Assembly: GCF_005768555.2 (NCBI RefSeq)
Contig: NZ_VCHX02000072.1
Span: 1 to 43,589, forward strand
Reading direction: 5' to 3'
DNA from: Streptomyces sporangiiformans
GTDB lineage: Bacteria > Actinomycetota > Actinomycetes > Streptomycetales > Streptomycetaceae
DNA length: 43,589 nucleotides
Positions within the stretch are counted from its first letter, which is position 1. Every line of letters starts with the position of its first letter. Both the position numbers and the translations under genes were made by a program. The notes beneath the pieces are model-generated. The model made no database searches, had not been told where the DNA came from, and saw only the letters and a list, made by a program, of their open reading frames with translations. This document shows, one piece after another, positions 26,088 to 34,241 of this stretch.

Positions 26088-29000
26088 GCCAGACCATGGA
26101 CTTCGACGCGCTGCGCCGGGCGATGGCGGAGAACCATGAACAGCCGGAGGGGCCCGCCCGCAACGCGCGCGCGGAGCACCTGCTCTCGGAGGCCGAGAAG
26201 CTGGACATCCCGCTCGCGGTGATCGAGGCGCTCGGACACCAGCTGAAGGTCTACAACTACAGCTCCGAGAAGGACAAGATGTTCGTCCCCTTCGCGCGTC
26301 TGCTGCGCATGTGGGACGAACGCCCCGAGGACTTCGACGAGTACGAGACCCACTCGCTGCACTGGGTCTTCAAGTGGATGTCGTCCGGCATGCTGGGCCA
26401 GCCGCACATTCCACTCGCCTCCATCGAGAAGTGGCTCGGCGAGATGGAGCACCGTTACCGGCTCGCCGGTCACTCCGAACGGGCCGTGCGCAGCGCCGAG
26501 TTCAGCGTGGCCGCCCATGTCGGGGACCTGGCTCGCGCCGAGCGGGCGTATGCCGCGTGGCTGGCCGCCGACCGGGACAGCATGGCCGACTGCCACGCCT
26601 GTGAGCTGCACGGCCAGGGCTGGTGGCGGGCGCTGAGGCACGAGGACGCCCAGGCGCTGGAGCTGTGGCGGCCGGTCCTGGAGGGCGAGCACGCGTGCGC
26701 CCACGAGCCGCACACCACGCTGGCGTCCTCACTGGTCCCGCTGCTGCGGCTGGGCCGCCTCGACGAGGCGCGCGTCCACCATCTGCGGGGCTTCAGGCTG
26801 GTGCGGCACATGGAGAGCATGCGGGGCGCGTACGCCGACCATGTGGAGTTCTGCGCGCTCACCGGCAACGAGGCGCGCGCCCTGGAGCTGCTGGCGGAGC
26901 GTCCGGCGTACTTCACGGACTCCGGGGAGCCGCGCAGCCTGATGGATTTCCTGGCCGTGGTGGCCCTGCTGATGGGCCGGCTGACCTCCCTGGGGCTCGG
27001 CTCGCAGACCGTTCCCGGGCCGGTCGGCCGCACCTGGACCGCCGGCGAACTCGCCGCCCACGCGCGCGGGGAGGCCCTTTTGCTCGCCGCGCGCTTCGAC
27101 GAGCGCAACGGCACGTCGTACGTGAGCGGGCAGGTCCGGGAGCGCATGGAGGGGCAGCCCTTGGCCGAGCGGCTGCCGCTGGGTGTGCGTGCGGCGCGGA
27201 CCGTGGTGGCGGCGCGGCCGCCCGCTCCCGCCACGCGGGCACCCGTCGGAGAGCCGGACCTGGCCACGCTGCTCGCCGAGGCCCGCCGGCTCTCGGAAGC
27301 GCTGCATCCCGACTCGGTGGCGGCGTGGGCCGCGGTCGCGCGGGCGGCCGGGGAGGAGGAGGGGGAACTGGACGTCCGGGACCGCGCGGAGATCGCCGAC
27401 CACGAGGCCATGGGCCTGGGGCCGGACGGCGTGGAGCTGTTCGAGCGGGCCGCCGAGCTGTACGCGGAGGCGGGCGACCCGGGCGAGGCACTGGCGGCAC
27501 GCGCGCGTGGGGCGTATGTGCTGGGCCTGACCGGGCGCTCGGACGAGGCGCTGGCGGCGGTCGCCGAGCCGTACGAGCGCGTGGGGGCCCTCTTCTCGGA
27601 GGGCCGGACGGGGGTCTGGCAGACGGCGTCCGTGTGCGTGGGGCGCGCGCGGATCCTGTTGCAGCGGGTCCATGAGGTGGATGACGGCGAGGACGCCGAG
27701 GGCGCCGGGGTGGAGGGGGCGGCCGATGCGCTGCCGGGGGAAGGCCCCGGGACGCGGGCGCGTGAGGCCTTCGCCGCCGCCGAGGCCGCGGCACGCGAGC
27801 TGCTGGACCTCGCCGGCCCGCACACCGCGGACGTACGGCTGGCCTCGCGGGCCGCGGAGGCGCAGGCCATGCTCGGGGAGCTCGCGGCGCACGCCGGGGA
27901 CGCCGAGGCGGCAGCGGAGCTCCTGACGCGGGCCACCGAGGCGTTCGTCGCGGCCGGGCTGCCGTGGTTCGCGGTGGAGTACGAGGCCCGCCTCACCGGG
28001 ATCGCGCGTCACCTGGGTGATGCCGAGGGGGCCGAGCGGGCGGCCCGGGCGGCGCTGGAGCACGGAGGGCCGTACCTGGAGGCCCCGGGCCGCGCCCAGC
28101 TGCACCTCCAGCTGGCCGAAGTCCTCGGCTCCACCGGGCAGTTCGGGCCGGCGGCCGAGCAGGCTCTGGAAGCGGCGCACTGGGCCGACGAGGCCGGTGA
28201 GGGGGCCACGCTCGGCGCCTGGGCACGGCATCAGCTCGGCGGCTTCCTGGTACGCCGGGGACGGTGGGCGGAGGCGGCCGAGGTACTGGAGTCGGCGCTG
28301 CCCGAGTTGACCGTACCCATGCACGGCGACGGTGCGATCGTGCAGACCTTGTGGTGGCTCGGCGACTGTCTCGCCGAGCTCGGGGAGCACCGGGAGGCCG
28401 CCGAACGCCGGCTCCAGGCCGCCGAGATCGCCCGGCACTGGCCGGAGCAGCGCGACCACGCGATGCTCGCGCACCTCGCCGCGGAGGCCCTCGGGCACGC
28501 CGGGCTGCCCGCCGAGGCGGAGCGGGCCTACGAACGCGCGGGTGACCTCTGGCGGTCCCTCGGCAACGTCCACGGGCTGGTCCGCTCCCTGCGGGCACGC
28601 GCGTGGATCGCGGTGAGCGAGGAGGGTGCGGGGCTCGACGCCGCACGGCAGTTGATGGCGACGGCGGCCCTGGAGTGCGACACCGCCCTGCCCGAGGCCG
28701 AGGACGATGACGGGCGCCTGCAGCTTGCCGCCGAACTCGCCCATACGCACCGGCAGTTCGGCGACCTGATCGCACGGCAAACGACCGACGACACTGACGG
28801 CGACTCGATGCGCGCCGGGTACGAGGAGGCCCTCGCGCACGTCACCCGAGCCGTCACGGGTTTCGCCTCGCTCGGCGACGCCGGTCTGCACAGCCGCACC
28901 GGCGCCGAACTCGCCGCAGGCTGGCTGGAGGCCGACCTGGGGCGCACCGACGCAGCCGCGGCACGCGCGCGCGGGGTTCTCGCGGCGTACGCGGAGACCG

Positions 29001-29125
29001 ACGACGACCCGAACGGGACGGACGGGACCGACGAGACGGACGGGACAGACGGGACAGACGGGACCGCGGTGTCCCGGCGGGCGGAGGCGCAGAGCTTGCT
29101 GCGGGTGACGGCGGCGGAGGGCTAG
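26084..29125 (+). CDS. Large TPR-repeat protein coupled to the Hsp90-like ATPase
   Basis: The product is 1013 residues from the ATG at 26084-26086, which overlaps the Hsp90-like stop. It is Ala/Glu/Leu-rich and helical throughout, with TPR-like pairs such as GDLARAERAYAAWLA, GEALAARARGAYVLGL, LPAEAERAYERAGDLWRSLG and HREAAERRLQAAEIARHW. The first 130 residues are less repetitive and may be a docking domain (ALGHQLKVYNYSSEKDKMF). There is no signal peptide or membrane helix. The C-terminus has a DGT/D repeat (29012-29064). TPR domains commonly bind Hsp90-type partners, and the coupled reading frames suggest a complex. No function is known to me. Confidence 0.82.
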   Translation: MSQTMDFDALRRAMAENHEQPEGPARNARAEHLLSEAEKLDIPLAVIEALGHQLKVYNYSSEKDKMFVPFARLLRMWDERPEDFDEYETHSLHWVFKWMSSGMLGQPHIPLASIEKWLGEMEHRYRLAGHSERAVRSAEFSVAAHVGDLARAERAYAAWLAADRDSMADCHACELHGQGWWRALRHEDAQALELWRPVLEGEHACAHEPHTTLASSLVPLLRLGRLDEARVHHLRGFRLVRHMESMRGAYADHVEFCALTGNEARALELLAERPAYFTDSGEPRSLMDFLAVVALLMGRLTSLGLGSQTVPGPVGRTWTAGELAAHARGEALLLAARFDERNGTSYVSGQVRERMEGQPLAERLPLGVRAARTVVAARPPAPATRAPVGEPDLATLLAEARRLSEALHPDSVAAWAAVARAAGEEEGELDVRDRAEIADHEAMGLGPDGVELFERAAELYAEAGDPGEALAARARGAYVLGLTGRSDEALAAVAEPYERVGALFSEGRTGVWQTASVCVGRARILLQRVHEVDDGEDAEGAGVEGAADALPGEGPGTRAREAFAAAEAAARELLDLAGPHTADVRLASRAAEAQAMLGELAAHAGDAEAAAELLTRATEAFVAAGLPWFAVEYEARLTGIARHLGDAEGAERAARAALEHGGPYLEAPGRAQLHLQLAEVLGSTGQFGPAAEQALEAAHWADEAGEGATLGAWARHQLGGFLVRRGRWAEAAEVLESALPELTVPMHGDGAIVQTLWWLGDCLAELGEHREAAERRLQAAEIARHWPEQRDHAMLAHLAAEALGHAGLPAEAERAYERAGDLWRSLGNVHGLVRSLRARAWIAVSEEGAGLDAARQLMATAALECDTALPEAEDDDGRLQLAAELAHTHRQFGDLIARQTTDDTDGDSMRAGYEEALAHVTRAVTGFASLGDAGLHSRTGAELAAGWLEADLGRTDAAAARARGVLAAYAETDDDPNGTDGTDETDGTDGTDGTAVSRRAEAQSLLRVTAAEG
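29012..29064 (+). repeat. 9-bp tandem repeat encoding Gly-Thr-Asp units
   Basis: Units of the type GACGGGACA/C are repeated about five times and encode GTDGTDETDGTDGTDGT near the C-terminus of the TPR protein. Confidence 0.75.
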
Positions 29126-29159
29126 GTGTTGCTAGTGACGGCGGCGGAGGGCCAGGTGT
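29105..29159 (+). repeat. Duplicated 25-bp segment spanning the TPR stop codon
   Basis: 29105-29129 and 29135-29159 match at 24 of 25 bases (30-base period). The single difference turns the TAG stop of the first copy into CAG in the second. Confidence 0.85.
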
Positions 29160-29183
29160 GCTGTCCGGCGGGCCTGGGCGGGC

Positions 29184-30893
29184 CTACTCCACGCCGATCA
29201 GCAGCAGCGCGCCCTGCCGCCCGCCCCTGTACACCACGGTGTCGACCGCCAGGTAGGACTCGCGTACCCGGGTTTCGAGGTGGGCGGCGATCGTGTCGGG
29301 AGTGTCGTCGCCCAGGACCAGGGTGACCATCTCGCCGCCCGCCGAGAGCATGCGGTCGAGCACGGTTTCGGCGGTGGCCGTGATGTCGGAGCCGATCACC
29401 GCGACGTCGCCTTCGATGAGGCCGAGGATGTCGCCGGCCTGGCAGATGCCGGCCATGGTCCAGGACTCGCGTTCAGCGACGGCGACCTCTGCGTACCGGG
29501 TCGCTCCGGCCGCCGAGGTCATGGCGACGACGTCCTCGTCGAAGCGCCGCTCCGGCTCGTGCACGGCGAGCGCGGCGATCCCCTGGACCGCGGAACGCGT
29601 GGGGATCAGCGCGACCCGGACGCCGTCCGCGCGCACCTGCTCGGCCGCCGCGGCGGCGGTGTGGCGCAGCTCGGCGTCGTTGGGCAGCAGCACCACCTCG
29701 CGCGCGTGCGCCCGTCGTATCGCCTCGAGGAGCTCCCCGCTCGCGGGCGGCTCACCAGGGCGCGCGAGGACGGTGGTCGCGCCGGCCTCGGCGTACAGCC
29801 CGGCGAGGCCTTCCCCGGGTACCACGGCCACGACCGCGCGCTGCGCCTGCTCACGGACCGGCCGCCCGGCGGCGCCCGCCGTGTGCGCGTCATCGAGCCC
29901 GAAGTGCGTGATCCGGATCCGGTACGGCCGCCCTGCCTCCACGCCCGCCTCCACGGCGGCACCCGCGTCGTCGACGTGTACGTGGACGTTCCACAGCCCG
30001 TCCCCGCCGACCACGACGAGCGAGTCGCCGAGCCCGTCGAGCCGTTCCCGCAGCCGGTCCACGGCGGCGTCCTCCGCCTCCAGGAGATAGATCACCTCGA
30101 ACTCGGGCCCGCCCCCCTCCACGGCGACGGCTCCGTCCGCGCAGTCCTGCGCATCCGCGAGCGACTGCCCGGCGGGAGCCTCCACGCGCGCGTGCTGCGC
30201 GAGAACCGGCACCGCCCCGGCGGCGGGCGCCTCACCCGTGAACGTCTCCACCAGCGCCGCCAGCACGGCCACGAGCCCCCGCCCGCCCGCGTCCACCACA
30301 CCGGCCCGCTCCAGGGCGGCCAGCTGCCCCGGAGTGGCCGCGAGCGCCGCCCGCGCCCCCTCGTACGCCGCCCGCGCCACGGCACCGCAGTCGCCCTCGG
30401 CCCCGGAGGCCGCGTCGGCGGCGGCCGAGGCAACGGTGAGAACCGTCCCCTCGACGGGGTGCGCGACCGCCTGCCGGGCCGAGTCGGCCGCCTGCCGGAG
30501 AGCCAGCCGCAGGCCTTTCCCGTCGGTGTGGGCGGTCTCGCTGGCGGCGGCAAGCACCTGCGCCATGCCCCGCAGGAGCTGCGCGAGGATCGTCCCGGAG
30601 TTCCCCCGGGCCCCGATGAGCGCGCCGTGCGCCATCGCGTGGACCGCGTCGGCGAGCGTCGGCCGGCCGGCCGCCCCGCTTCCGGAGGCGGCGGCGTGCG
30701 CCGCGAAGACCGCCTCGACCGCACCGGCCGCCGCCTCCACGGTCAGGTAAAGATTGGTGCCGGTGTCCCCGTCCGCGACCGGATAGACATTGATCGCGTC
30801 GATCTCCTCGCGCGACCGGCCGAGGGCCTCCAGCGCGAGTCCGCACCAGGCCCTCACCGCGAGGGCATCCAGTGTGTGCGGCACCTGCGGCAC
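29184..30893 (-). CDS. DAK2-domain protein, fatty acid kinase FakA/YloV-like
   Basis: The product is 569 residues from the GTG at 30891-30893, with AAGGAGG 5 bases upstream. The N-terminal DhaL-type kinase domain has the Mg-binding motif NVYPVADGDTGTNL (near 35-48), GARGNSGTILAQLLRG and EGTVLTV. A middle Gly/Ala-rich linker (VVDAGGRGLVAVLAAL) leads to a C-terminal FakA-type domain with IYLLEAEDAAVDRLRERL, NVHVHVDD and LLPNDAELRHTA. In Firmicutes, FakA phosphorylates fatty acids carried by FakB proteins and is encoded near rpmB and recG; this arrangement is similar. No FakB/DegV gene is present here. It diverges from rpmB. Confidence 0.85.
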   Translation of the reverse strand: MPQVPHTLDALAVRAWCGLALEALGRSREEIDAINVYPVADGDTGTNLYLTVEAAAGAVEAVFAAHAAASGSGAAGRPTLADAVHAMAHGALIGARGNSGTILAQLLRGMAQVLAAASETAHTDGKGLRLALRQAADSARQAVAHPVEGTVLTVASAAADAASGAEGDCGAVARAAYEGARAALAATPGQLAALERAGVVDAGGRGLVAVLAALVETFTGEAPAAGAVPVLAQHARVEAPAGQSLADAQDCADGAVAVEGGGPEFEVIYLLEAEDAAVDRLRERLDGLGDSLVVVGGDGLWNVHVHVDDAGAAVEAGVEAGRPYRIRITHFGLDDAHTAGAAGRPVREQAQRAVVAVVPGEGLAGLYAEAGATTVLARPGEPPASGELLEAIRRAHAREVVLLPNDAELRHTAAAAAEQVRADGVRVALIPTRSAVQGIAALAVHEPERRFDEDVVAMTSAAGATRYAEVAVAERESWTMAGICQAGDILGLIEGDVAVIGSDITATAETVLDRMLSAGGEMVTLVLGDDTPDTIAAHLETRVRESYLAVDTVVYRGGRQGALLLIGVE

Positions 30894-31084
30894 CTGCGCC
30901 TCCTTGATCAGCGAATGTGGGACGCAGCGTAGACCCAGGTCAGGTTTCCGCCGGAGGAGGCCCGGAGCAGGGCCCCGGCCAGCCATGGTAGTTTCGTTGT
31001 ACGGAAGCAGTCGTTGTATGCTGCTCCGGTTGCCCGATCCACATCGGGCCTTCCCCTGGCACCGCCACTCAGATCCTAGATCCT

Positions 31085-31104
31085 GATCCCGGCATGCCGG
31101 GATC
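31085..31104 (+). promoter_or_regulatory. 20-bp perfect palindrome in the rpmB leader
   Basis: GATCCCGGCATGCCGGGATC ends 35 bases before the rpmB GTG. It could fold in the mRNA or bind a dimeric regulator in DNA. A TATGCT-like -10 lies 62 bases upstream at 31017-31022, without a well-spaced -35. Confidence 0.55.
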
Positions 31105-31139
31105 AACCGTAAGAGCATCTGAAGTCTTTGGAGTGACCC

Positions 31140-31325
31140 GTGGCTGCCAACTGCGACGTCTGCGGCAAGGGGCCGGGCTTCGGCAACAACATCTCGCACT
31201 CTCACCGCCGTACGCCCCGTCGCTGGAACCCGAACATCCAGCGCGTCCGTACCGTGGTGGGCGGGACGCCGAAGCGCGTGAACGCTTGCACCTCGTGCAT
31301 CAAGGCCGGCAAGGTCTCGCGCTGA
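31140..31325 (+). CDS. rpmB: Ribosomal protein L28
   Basis: The product is 61 residues from the GTG at 31140, with GGAG 7 bases upstream. It starts [20 protein letters not shown]. Cys5, Cys8, Cys50 and Cys53 form the zinc-binding C+ version, so it is the zinc-replete paralogue and not the Zur-induced one. It is monocistronic, with an unusual leader palindrome and a strong terminator. Confidence 0.98.
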   Translation: MAANCDVCGKGPGFGNNISHSHRRTPRRWNPNIQRVRTVVGGTPKRVNACTSCIKAGKVSR

Positions 31326-31365
31326 CGCAACGCTAGCGCGCGGCCACCGCTCGGTCCGCTGCATG

Positions 31366-31394
31366 GCCGACCCACCTCAGGTGGGTCGGCCTTT
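31366..31394 (+). terminator. Rho-independent terminator of rpmB
   Basis: An 11-bp perfect stem, GCCGACCCACC with GGTGGGTCGGC, has a 3-base loop followed by CTTTT. It is the clearest classical terminator in the window. Confidence 0.92.
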
Positions 31395-31469
31395 TGCTGT
31401 GCTCGTTCTCTGCCTCTTACTGGGTTCGTTCTCTGCCGTGCGGGCCGCTCGTTGCGCCGTGCGGGCCGC

Positions 31470-32273
31470 TCACGCCCTCGCCCTGAACCGCCACCCATGA
31501 TCCACGGGCCCGATCCCGTCCCCCAGCGCGAACCCCTCGGCGATCGCCCCGGTCACGTACTCCTTGGCCGCCGCAACCGCCTCCGGCACCGCCTCCCCCT
31601 TCGCCAGCTGGGAGGCGATCGCGCTCCCGAGGGTGCAGCCCGTGCCGTGGGTGTGCCGGTTGTCCAGACGGACGGCGCGCAGCCAGTGTTCGTCGGAGCC
31701 GTCCGTGAGCAGGTCGACGGCTTCGCCGCTGAGGTGGCCGCCCTTGATCAGCGCCCATTTCGGGCCGTACGACAGCACCGCCGCCGCGGCCCGCCGCATG
31801 TCGTCCTCCGACTCGACGCGCACGCCTGTGAGTTGGGCGACCTCGTCGAGGTTCGGCGTGGCCACGGTGGCGACGGGCAGCAGCTTCGTCCGTACGGAAT
31901 CCAGGGCGGACGCGGCCAGCAACGGGTCTCCGTGCTTGGAGACGCCGACCGGATCGACGACGGCGGGCGCGTCCGTGCCCCCGATCAACTCGGCGACGGC
32001 CTCGACGAGTTCGGCCGAGGCGAGCATGCCCGTCTTGACCGCCTGGACGCCGATGTCGTCGACGACGCTGCGGTACTGGGCTCGCACGGCCTCCACCGGT
32101 AGTTCCCAAGCGCCTTGTACGCCGAGCGAGTTCTGGGCCGTGACGGCGGTGAGCACGCTCATACCGTGCACACCGAGCGCGAGCATCGTCTTCAGGTCGG
32201 CCTGGATCCCCGCCCCGCCGCCGGAGTCGGAACCGGCGACCGTCAGCACACGTGGCGGAGCACCCGGCGTCAT
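31470..32273 (-). CDS. thiD: ThiD, hydroxymethylpyrimidine (phosphate) kinase
   Basis: The product is 267 residues. It phosphorylates HMP and HMP-P to HMP-PP for thiamine synthesis. It begins with [20 protein letters not shown] (residues 9-28), typical of ThiD. Other ribokinase-fold motifs are [33 protein letters not shown] and the catalytic [15 protein letters not shown]. The ATG overlaps the thiL stop in an ATGA junction, so thiL and thiD are coupled, two steps of one pathway. A 16-base repeat (31435-31450 and 31456-31471) touches its stop codon. Confidence 0.95.
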   Translation of the reverse strand: MTPGAPPRVLTVAGSDSGGGAGIQADLKTMLALGVHGMSVLTAVTAQNSLGVQGAWELPVEAVRAQYRSVVDDIGVQAVKTGMLASAELVEAVAELIGGTDAPAVVDPVGVSKHGDPLLAASALDSVRTKLLPVATVATPNLDEVAQLTGVRVESEDDMRRAAAAVLSYGPKWALIKGGHLSGEAVDLLTDGSDEHWLRAVRLDNRHTHGTGCTLGSAIASQLAKGEAVPEAVAAAKEYVTGAIAEGFALGDGIGPVDHGWRFRARA

Positions 32274-33235
32274 GACTCTATGTCCGAGAAGTGGTCCCAG
32301 CCGCCCTTACTGGTCCACGGCGCCCCGTCGACCGTCACCTGCGGCAGCGCCGACGGGTTGAGGACTTCGCCGATCACCTTCCAGCGTGCGGGCAGCTTCA
32401 CGTCCGACGGGAAGGTCGCGACGATCGCGTGGTCCTCGCCGCCGGTGAGCACCCACTGGAGCGGGTCGACGCCGACCGCCTGCCCGATGTCGTTCATCTG
32501 GGAGGGGATGTCGACGGCACCGGAGCGGATGTCGATGCGCACCTTGCTGGCCTCGGCGATGTGCCCGAGGTCGGCGATCAGCCCGTCGCTGACGTCCGTC
32601 ATCGAGGTCGCGCCGAGGCCGGCGGCCGCGGGACCCGCGTGGTACGGCGGTTCGGGGCGCCGGTGGGCCTCGACGAACGCGCGCGGCGAGCGGAAGCCGC
32701 GGGAGAGCACCGCGTGCCCGGCCGCGGACCAGCCCAGCCAGCCTGTCACGGCGACGACGTCGCCGGGCTGGGCCCCGGCGCGGGTGACCGGCTCGTGGTT
32801 GCGCAGATCGCCGAGCGCGGTGATCGACACGGTGATGGTGTCGCCGCGTACGACATCGCCGCCGACCACGGCCGCGCCCGCCACCTGGCACTCGTCGCGC
32901 AGGCCGTCCATCAGCTCGGAGGGCCAGGTGGCCGGGAGCTCGGCCGGGACGACCAGGCCGAGCAGCAGCGCGGTCGGTACGGCGCCCATGGCGGCGATGT
33001 CCGCGAGGTTCTGCGCGGCCGCCTTGCGTCCGACGTCGTACGCCGTCGACCAGTCGCGGCGGAAGTGCCGCCCCTCCAGGAGGATGTCGGTGCTCGCCAC
33101 GACCCTGCGGTCGGGGGCGGCCACCACGGCAGCGTCGTCGCCCGGCCCGACGCGTACCGCCGGGGTGGTGGTGAGCCGTGAGGTGAGCTCCTTGATGAGC
33201 CCGAACTCCCCCAACTCGCCCACGGTGCCCTTCAT
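32270..33235 (-). CDS. thiL: ThiL, thiamine-monophosphate kinase
   Basis: The product is 321 residues from the ATG at 33233-33235, with AAGGAGA upstream. It converts thiamine phosphate to thiamine pyrophosphate. Motifs are [12 protein letters not shown] (ATP site, near 28-39), [25 protein letters not shown], and [16 protein letters not shown] in the C-terminal domain. It is a PurM-fold ATPase. It is coupled to thiD through a four-base overlap. Confidence 0.96.
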   Translation of the reverse strand: MKGTVGELGEFGLIKELTSRLTTTPAVRVGPGDDAAVVAAPDRRVVASTDILLEGRHFRRDWSTAYDVGRKAAAQNLADIAAMGAVPTALLLGLVVPAELPATWPSELMDGLRDECQVAGAAVVGGDVVRGDTITVSITALGDLRNHEPVTRAGAQPGDVVAVTGWLGWSAAGHAVLSRGFRSPRAFVEAHRRPEPPYHAGPAAAGLGATSMTDVSDGLIADLGHIAEASKVRIDIRSGAVDIPSQMNDIGQAVGVDPLQWVLTGGEDHAIVATFPSDVKLPARWKVIGEVLNPSALPQVTVDGAPWTSKGGWDHFSDIES

Positions 33236-33286
33236 CGTCGTACTTCTCCTTCTGTTACTGCCACTGCACGGTCGCGAGCCGTCACT

Positions 33287-33315
33287 GACCTGGATACGGT
33301 CGTGTCGACCGTCAA
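33287..33315 (-). promoter_or_regulatory. Possible thiL promoter
   Basis: On the minus strand, TTGACG (33310-33315) and CAGGTC (33287-33292) are 17 bases apart, with the -10 about 52 bases from the thiL ATG. The -10 is weak. No TPP riboswitch-like structure is apparent in the leader. Confidence 0.35.
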
Positions 33316-33441
33316 CTTGTGTCGTACGAGCACCCCGGCGCGCAAGCCCCGGCCTCCGCGGGTCTCCCCGCAGCGAGCAACGACGCGATACCGTGGCGTT
33401 CCTTTTCCCCACATGATCCTCGTGGCCGCCCTGGAGGTTCC

Positions 33442-33675
33442 GTGGTACAGGCGTACATCCTGATCCAGACGGAGGTCGGCAAAGCGTCGACCGTCGCCGA
33501 GACGATCAGCAAGATTCCTGGGGTCATCCAGGCCGAGGACGTGACGGGACCGTACGACGTCATCGTGCGGGCCCAAGCCGACACTGTGGATGAGCTCGGC
33601 CGCATGGTGGTCGCGAGTGTCCAGCAAGTGGACGGCATCACGCGTACCCTGACCTGCCCGGTCGTGCACCTGTAG
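33442..33675 (+). CDS. Free-standing Lrp/AsnC ligand-binding (RAM) domain protein
   Basis: The product is 77 residues from the GTG at 33442, with GGAGG 5 bases upstream. It matches only the C-terminal RAM domain of Lrp/AsnC regulators: MVQAYILIQTEVGKAST, VIQAEDVTGPYDVIVRAQA and a final TLTCPVVHL. There is no DNA-binding helix-turn-helix. Such stand-alone RAM proteins form octamers or decamers and bind amino acids, and they may modulate full-length Lrp proteins. The short length is genuine, since the upstream in-frame sequence is not HTH-like. Confidence 0.88.
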   Translation: MVQAYILIQTEVGKASTVAETISKIPGVIQAEDVTGPYDVIVRAQADTVDELGRMVVASVQQVDGITRTLTCPVVHL

Positions 33676-33695
33676 CCCCCGTCTACCCTTGGCCG

Positions 33696-34196
33696 GTGAG
33701 CTTCTTCCGTCACCGGCTTCTCGGTCTTCCCGCCCTTGCCCTGCTGATCGCCGCCATGGGCTGCTCCTCAGCAGACGACAGCGCCTCGACCGTGGTTCCC
33801 AGCCCGGACGCGAAGGTCACGAAGCTGTGCCAGAACCTGGACGAGCGGCTGCCGCAGAAGGTGGACGGCCTCGGTCGGAAGGATCCCGAGCCCCGGTCCA
33901 CACTGACCGCGGGCTGGGGAAGCCCGGCGATCATACTGCGCTGCGGGGTCGAACGGCCTCCGAAGATGATCGACCCGAAGGTGGCCAAGGGCGCCGACCC
34001 GAAGGCGGTCCCCGGCTTCGTGAACGGCGTCGGCTGGCTGATGGAGAAGCAGGACGAGGGGGCGACCCGCTTCACCACCGCACAGCGCCTCGCGTACGTC
34101 GAGGTGACCGTGCCCGAGGGGCGGGACACCTCCGGCATGCTCGTCGACCTGGCCCCGGCCATCAAGAAGGCGATCCCCAAGGGGATCGCCGACTAG
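33696..34196 (+). CDS. DUF3515 lipoprotein
   Basis: The product is 166 residues from the GTG at 33696. A signal peptide (basic FFRHR, then LLGLPALALLIAAM) ends in a lipobox AAMGC with Cys23. The mature domain has LCQNLDERLPQKV, a Cys in ILRCGVERPP and a TAQRLAYVEVTVP strand, which I recognise as DUF3515, common in actinomycetes beside ddl. The two mature-domain Cys could form a disulphide. The function is unknown. A shared terminator separates it from ddlA. Confidence 0.85.
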   Translation: MSFFRHRLLGLPALALLIAAMGCSSADDSASTVVPSPDAKVTKLCQNLDERLPQKVDGLGRKDPEPRSTLTAGWGSPAIILRCGVERPPKMIDPKVAKGADPKAVPGFVNGVGWLMEKQDEGATRFTTAQRLAYVEVTVPEGRDTSGMLVDLAPAIKKAIPKGIAD

Positions 34197-34221
34197 GGCC
34201 TGTCCAGGCCGGACAGGCCCT
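34195..34221. terminator. Bidirectional terminator, DUF3515 gene and ddlA
   Basis: An 11-bp stem, AGGGCCTGTCC with GGACAGGCCCT, encloses AGGCC. It begins within the stop codon of the lipoprotein gene and ends 21 bases from the ddlA stop. Confidence 0.8.
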
Positions 34222-34241
34222 GGATCATCGAGGAGAACGCA

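Noticed and set aside
31435..31471. Two-copy 16-bp repeat near the thiD stop
   Set aside because: It is a short GC-rich duplication at a gene end, with no sign of function or mobility.
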